In this document: one piece after another, positions 58,471 to 64,000 of the stretch
Layout: every line of letters starts with the position of its first letter
Position numbering within the stretch: the first letter of the stretch is position 1
Assembly (NCBI GenBank): GCA_947396885.1
Contig: OX377203.1
Location: 21,889,253 to 21,953,252 of the forward strand
Origin: Heligmosomoides polygyrus polygyrus
Taxonomy: Eukaryota > Nematoda > Chromadorea > Rhabditida > Heligmosomidae
Length of the DNA: 64,000 bases
Direction of reading: 5' to 3'
Notes under the pieces: generated by a model
The model's input: the letters and a program-made list of their open reading frames with translations, nothing else
Told to the model about the DNA's origin: nothing
The model's database searches: none
Translations under genes and position numbers: made by a program

Positions 58471-58681
58471 ATTTACTTTAAGAGTTGAAACTATTTAACG
58501 AGAACTTTTTCACGTGAACTACAATAACTTCACCCTTCTCGCTGCATCTTATCCTGCTTCTCTCAGAGAAGTCGTTTTCATCTCGTTTAGATTTGCATTC
58601 TTTCCTTCCTCTCGAATAAGAAAATCTCCTGAATAAGCTGCTTCTGATTGCACTGTTCTATTATATTATATTATAGGTGAT

Positions 58682-59573
58682 ATGATGTGCTCAATTTATT
58701 TCGTGCTTGCCTTAGTTATCGCAGGACAACAAGTCAGTAAGTACCATTCCATTCAATAGGTCTTCCACGCATAAGCCTCGGAATTTCAGCCTAGCACAAA
58801 CCTAACCTATTTTAGCTACCAGAAGAATGAAGTTTCTAAGAATGAAGACCTTATTATACTATACAAAAAAATCTCAACCAAGGTTACTTTTTTTCTGGTC
58901 AATGAGGTCTCAAGTGAATCTTCGAGCAAGAGCATCAAATGCAAGGAGTTGAGCTAGCAAATTAGATATTCAAAGGTAGGGGAAACCCGTCAGGAAGAGA
59001 AGTTTCGTCATTGGGGTAGGGATCAAGCTTGAAAAGTTAAAAAGAGCAAGAGTGTACAGCACTGAACTTTAATATTGTGAAACTCAAACCTTTCGCATAT
59101 AATCCAGGTATGCGGTCCTTGGAATTTTGGATGATTCGGACCGGGATATCCGAATCGGATATCCGAAAATGATTCATTCGGATCCCGTGTATAATGCACA
59201 TCACAAAAAGGGTTCTCCAAAATCCATCTTAATATTTTCAGAGTGTCCTGTGTTCACTTCGATGATCATCAATTCCGCGACAATATCATTTTTTGACAAC
59301 AACACTTGTGTCTCGTGCAACGGATCGGTGCGATTAGGTGCGAATGCTTCGTTTTTATCCTTTCCACCTACGCATTTCACGGTATTCGACGCTATCTCTC
59401 AAATTCACTGTTGATTTCAGATGCATCCTCGGATGTGACTCATGCGCAGCTCACCGAAGCATTCAAGAATATTGAAAACATTATAGGCATATTAGAGGTA
59501 GTGAACACCTCATTCACTAATCTCAGTTTCTTCGGGCCTCTAAGTCGCCTGGATACTGATTTGGAGGATTACG
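58682..59573 (+). CDS. Receptor L-domain (irld-like) protein, gene C, 5' part
   Basis: Exons 58682-58736, 59242-59337 and 59421-59573, all joined in phase 1. The first encodes a signal peptide (MMCSIYFVLALVIAGQQV). The others encode the first L domain: CPVFTSMIINSATISFFDN, CVSCNGSVRL, then DASSDVTHAQLTEAF and IIGILEVVNTSFTNLSFFGP. Relative to A and B, the first half of the L domain is split by an extra intron. Later exons (the IxNN segment, L domain 2, transmembrane) were not found before 64000, so the gene is either incomplete or continues past the window. ATATTATATTATAG just before the ATG could be a trans-splice acceptor. Secreted or membrane-anchored; ligand unknown. Confidence 0.68.
59105..59200 (-). 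repeat. 42-bp-type minisatellite, site 3
   Basis: In intron 1 of gene C. On the minus strand it reads GGATCCGAATGAATCATTTT and CCGAATCATCCAAAATTCC, the same sequence as the head of site 1 (39760-39850). Confidence 0.65.
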
Positions 59574-60696
59574 GTAGCTTTTGCACAAATCCTGTTTTTT
59601 TTAAACTATTGTTCGGTTTTGTTTTGGTTAATAGTCGGCGGTGTAGCCTACATGGAGGAGCGGAAGTGCACCAGCTAGTCAGAGTAACAACAGTGCGCCT
59701 TCCTTCTGAAATAAGCAAGGCGTTGAAGCGTGCGGCCACCACTGATAAGTCCTATATACGACAAAGCACAATCCAGGCAGGATGGGTGAGGAAAGGAACT
59801 CCAAAGTTCTACTTCCGGAGTTTCAATCTCTAATAACGGCAAAGAAATCTTCATGGATATGCGGAGATATCCACGAGGACCCCTCACAAACAAGTTTGCT
59901 TCTACCTTTTATGCACATAATCCTGGGCTTAGTGACTGATGAATCCGGTGTTTGGACAACTGTGACATTATTTTTTTTTATTGCGGCAGTTTAGAACAGT
60001 TAGTGACAAAGCTCATGAGACATGCACTACAGAACAACAAAGCTAATTTCTTTAACTTCAAAACAACATAAACAAACGTACAATTATAACTTTGGGAGAG
60101 CACTCTTACCAGCACTCTTACCAGAGAATGCCTTCAGCATCCTATAGAACTTCTGACAGAGACTTATGCCGTGTGAAAAAGGTCGAAGCGCTGATTACAA
60201 ACATGCACATCAAAGTTGCTAATTAGATGGCCTAGGCGAGTACTGACTGGCGAAATTTAGCGTTGTCGTCTGCGTACTGGATGTGTTGATGAAACGTTGG
60301 GCGGCACGCTGCGTAATCAGCGCAGCCATTGGCTGCTCCACCAGTCGCAGCGGCAGCGTAATGGTAGTGTTCTCGCTGTGCGGAAAGGCGAACACGGGTT
60401 AGGCTTCATCTATGATGGTGTTCTTACATCCTGTCGTCAATAACACCCTTCACCCTAATTTCCAACCCATTTTTGAACAAACGCTTGGTAACAGCCGTCA
60501 TATACCTTTTTTTGAGCTTCTTGAAAATGGAACGGTAACAAATTTAAATTCTCACGTGAGCTAAGTCAAATTCGAATGCTGGATTCGTGAAAGAGCCCAA
60601 ATAACACCGTTAGCACGACCTGGGTAGACGTACAATACATGTGTCCTTTGATTTTCGAACACCCAACTGCCGTTTCAAGGTGAAAGTTTTAGATAG
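59574..60696. other. Stretch after gene C exon 3, nothing recognised
   Basis: The next L-domain exon (IxNN motif after an acceptor) was sought and not found. A 12-bp tandem repeat, CACTCTTACCAG, lies near 60106. Confidence 0.4.
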
Positions 60697-60992
60697 GATA
60701 AGGACAAAGGATGAAGGACGGCGTTAGTGAATCCCTTCTGGGAAAGGCCAGCGCATTCTACTTCTACAGGATATCGTGGAGGCGACATGAATGCGTATTT
60801 GGCCATACAATGACTTGCGGTGGCCAGCCGATGAACAAGTCAGCGCTTTATCTTTCCCAGACAAATCTGGTACCAATTCACCTACCCCGGAGGAATGGAA
60901 GGCTTGGTTGGCCTGGTCCGAACCAGGAACCTGGTATCAGGTGCACGCGACAGTCGCGCCTCCTCCGACTGCGCTACACGCGCCCGGTTAAG
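60697..60992 (-). repeat. tRNA-derived SINE family S1, copy 5
   Basis: Inverted relative to 44205-44490 and closely similar over its full length. Box A TGTAGCGCAGTCGG lies at the right end (minus strand), and AAGGATGAAGGACGGCGTTA is the tail at the left end. Confidence 0.85.
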
Positions 60993-62689
60993 TTTTAGAT
61001 ACCAAATTTTAATCTTCATATAAACGGAGACAGCGTCCAACTTGTAGAAGCACCTACCCATGTTCCAAGCTTCTTCGACAATAAAAGCTATGCATAAGCG
61101 AAATATATGTAGTGCTTGTAAACTGATTACATATGCTTTTCTCAACTGTTTGAAAAACAGAACGTAAAAACATTCGTATTTTGATCTGTCGTGTGGCCTA
61201 TCCACCGCGTAACATACTCAATTTCTTTCCACCCTGAATGGCTTCGCACTTAAGTCACCACCCATGATCGACAATGACTTCCAACTTCGACCTAGGCTCA
61301 AGGCTTGAAGCGAGGATGAGGATGGTAAGGTCATGGGCACCAAGCACCAAAGCGCCAGCAAGACGAGTGTGCGTTACGTGCGTGAACGGTTCGCTTCACG
61401 AGTTTTGCCGCTACCGCTTGCCGCAAATGTGCGGAGGCGCTTTTGTAGCGCGGTCGGCGAGAGCATTACCTTAATCCTGTATAGATTCTAAGTCGATTCG
61501 CGCTTTGGTATTCTGAAGCCTCGAAAGACGAAGAGTTGGCCCAGACCTGTTCTCAAGGCTAAAACACAGCTTTCGGCTGTTTGTTTATTTTGATGCTGTT
61601 TATTTGTTACAGCTATTTAAGACAGTTGTGTGACAACTGGAATTTGCACTACCCTACAAATAACACTTCAAAGCAGCAAAAACAATAAACATGCAATTAC
61701 ACCTTCAGGAGGGCCTCCTTAGCAACACATCTCGAAGGTTCAAGATTCTTCGGAGAGGGGTGAAAACTATTTTTCAATATATAAGAGAAGACCCGTCCCT
61801 AATAGTAAAAAAGCGCCCCCTAACTCCCTATCAAATTTTATAGTGAGTTCCTATAGTGTCGGAGGCGATGAGCTTGTAAAATTTCGTGAGGCTTGCTCTT
61901 CTTTTCCAGAAAGAGTTCTGAATTTTCAATTTTTTCCCATGCACTCATCCGCTAACAATTCTAGTGAGCATGAAAAAGTGAGGCCGAGAAGTTTACTTCG
62001 TATTTTCGCTCCAGCAGTTCTGATATATAATATTTCGTTGTACCTTATCGTAGTTTTCCTGGTATTATAATTGTTTTAAACGCGTTCAATCTCTTAATCC
62101 TCCTTCTTATGTGATGAAAAGGCCGTCCTTCTTTCGACTACTGGACTAACAAACGTCTTATTTGCCAGCAGCAAAACTGACTTATTCGCAGTACAAAGCC
62201 CTACAACACATTGGCGACAAAATACGCAGAATTTTTGTTGCGCAACCCAGTAACTCGATTTTCTTCAAATTGAAGCTTTTTCGAAGAGGGTTTTTTAGTG
62301 CTCTTATTCACTATAACAACACAAAGCTCCAGCAATCATGGGCAAAGGGATGGTTTGTCAAAGGAAGGAGGAAACGAGGAAGCTTAAACAACAATACAGG
62401 AAACGATACACTCGCGCTACTACGCACCTTTTTAGACTGTATGATGGGTAGAGTTTATTGATCTTGAAAGTATGTCAGATCCAATATAACAAAGGGATAG
62501 ACTGAAAACAAAAATTTTCTACAACTTCGAAAAAACATTTCCAGCAAACATTACCAACATTTCGATTACTTCTCTAGACAGCACATCTCGTGTGCACGGC
62601 GTTGAAACATTCTGAACAAAAATAGATTTGACATCTGTTGCAGCCTGTAATTAATTGTCGAGCCCTCTTAGATGCGATCGAGTCAATGT
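60993..62689. other. Stretch without recognised gene
   Basis: An open frame ending at 62070 finishes with a hydrophobic run (APAVLIYNISLYLIVVFLVL) that could be a membrane tail exon. It has no charged stop-transfer residues after it and no family match. Confidence 0.35.
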
Positions 62690-63700
62690 TCTTGCCAGCT
62701 GTTAAGAACAGCCAACATTGCCTCGTTATATTTGCTTGCAAAAGTAACGAGGCAATCCTCCAGTTTGCGACATGCTCCAGTTGATGACTGCGACTTGGTG
62801 TACGTTATCCTGTGATAGAAGAGATACGAAGATTTCCCTCTTGAAATCGTTGAATCGCGTCCTTCCAATCTTGCCTTGGTACAGCTCCCATGCATTCATC
62901 ATAAGAATTTGGGTCGCGATGTGGAAGAAGAATCGGATGTACCACCTATTTTTTTCTGACAAACGGACAGTAGGAGGCCATTTAGTCGCTAGTATCCACG
63001 AACAGCTCAGCGCTGTTGCAGTCTTTGACCATCTGGGATTTTGACAATGATCCTGTTTTATCGTCTGTACTATATTATAGTAGAAAGCATGATGACGTCG
63101 CGCCTATCTTTCCGCTTCTTACACGATGTCGCCTGCATTCTATCTGGCGATTGTGTGGTCTTTCTCGAGTTCCCTTTGAAAGACATCGAGCGATAGGCCT
63201 TTCCTGTTTTGCGTGCATGCTGCTGCAAAATTCGTACTCTTTCTAGTAAGTGTTTGCTCGAGAGGAATTCCAGCACACGAATTGTCCATGAGAAAATCAC
63301 TGCCCTGGTGCATCCTTCCTTCCTTCCTTCCAGTATCCTTCCATTAAGGCTATGACGACAGTTGGCAAAAATTCCGGTTCTTGTGCAGTCCTTGCCAGCG
63401 TAGACTCTGATCTCGCATGTGTGTCCAACCTGGAGTCTTTTCCCTTGCCTGGTTAGGCAAACAATTGATGTGTGATGCTCCACCATGTAGTTCTTCTCCG
63501 ACAAGTGAGGAGGTGTGAGGAGCTACGGTGCTCGAAAGTTTCCGCGCTACATCGCCAAGCGTGATCTCTAAGCAGAGAGGGCGCAGACATCGCTCGATCA
63601 CTTGCAGGCTGTGTACTATAATGATGCTCGTAAACAAGTCCACACCTTCAATAAGCGCAACAGAGGCAGCGGCAATATTTTTGGTGATCAAGACGGATCC
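62690..63700 (-). mobile_element. piggyBac-like transposase relic
   Basis: Minus strand, in order: scattered frames near 63650-63350, then RKTGKAYRSMSFKGNSRKTT and KKRKDRRDVIMLSTII. Next, in another frame, are KNRWYIRFFFHIATQILMMN and AWELYQGKIGRTRFNDFKRE. These match the C-terminal order of piggyBac transposases (W.DKR.V.ML(S/T)T, then RW..RLFFHLLD.AVVNA..LY). The VDxAD motif between them is destroyed. Catalytic aspartates could not be placed. Confidence 0.65.
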
Positions 63701-64000
63701 AATCAATTACACGAGGCAGACACGACACGGTTATGAAAGGAAAACTTGATCTAAGCTATTCTCTTCTGGTTGCAACTTCGAATAAACAGTCGACAATTGT
63801 TTGTTTGTGCCACTATAGAAATCTCTTCAAAGTTTATGACTAGACATTGTCACGGGTGAATAAGCCGGTACGGGATAGCAGTCGGAGCCAGGCGAAAGGC
63901 GACCGTTCAGTGGGCCGTACCGGAGAAAGAAATCTTTGACATGGGTAGACATTTTGACACGTGATGCAACTACCCAAAAATCTACTCTCCCAGCTGAAAT
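63701..64000. other. Right edge, nothing recognised
   Basis: No exon or element motif recognised. Confidence 0.5.

Overview
The window looks like repeat-rich chromosomal DNA of a clade V (strongylid, hookworm-like) nematode. The evidence is an exact copy of the 22-nt nematode SL1 spliced leader (11890-11911, minus), small exons in long introns, a tandem family of receptor L-domain genes of the kind expanded in C. elegans (irld genes), and typical nematode mobile elements (RTE, CR1, Penelope-like, mariner, Tc1-like, piggyBac-like). The species assignment is inference; no marker gene fixes it.

The host genes are mostly one plus-strand array of insulin/EGF-receptor L-domain genes. Gene A (2666-8773) and gene B (28358-39544) are paralogues with the same exon order and phases, and four of their internal exons have identical lengths (74, 121, 79 and 116 nt). 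Each encodes two L domains; B ends in a clear transmembrane segment and short tail, and A has a weaker candidate for that exon. Gene C (58682-59573 and beyond) starts with a signal-peptide exon. Lone exons at 20066-20215 (D) and 51575-51784 (E) mark further copies, partial or broken. First exons of A and B were not found. The only other recognisable host gene is a single-exon eIF5A copy (11380-11883, minus). It carries SL1 6 nt upstream of its ATG, so it is best read as a retrocopy of a trans-spliced mRNA.

Mobile DNA fills the introns and the gaps between genes. From left to right: tRNA-like sequence and a perfect 50-bp hairpin (1.3-1.6 kb); Penelope-like fragment (1.8-2.3 kb); mariner relic and SINE in gene A introns; Penelope GIY-YIG fragment (8.8-9.1 kb); CR1-type fragment (12.2-12.8 kb); foldback (13.0-13.6 kb); mariner relic (15.1-15.9 kb); 1,049-bp palindromic mariner-type MITE (16.4-17.4 kb); Tc1/mariner relic (18.3-19.4 kb); RTE with internal deletion (20.8-23.3 kb); hAT-type and other MITEs (23.5-24.2 kb); a long CA/TC microsatellite (24.7-24.9 kb); an almost complete mariner (26.9-28.2 kb); a deleted mariner (30.4-31.3 kb); a twin-primed, inverted RTE (34.1-36.7 kb) flanked by inverted SINE-like copies; another inverted SINE-like pair (40-41.4 kb); a second palindromic MITE (44.8-45.8 kb); Penelope GIY-YIG fragment (47.8-48.1 kb); decayed RTE (57.5 kb); and a piggyBac-like relic (62.7-63.7 kb).

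The stretch 49-57.5 kb is nearly featureless apart from exon E. No prokaryotic features, rRNA or CRISPR were seen. Exon boundaries were inferred by eye from splice consensus, reading phase and paralogue comparison.
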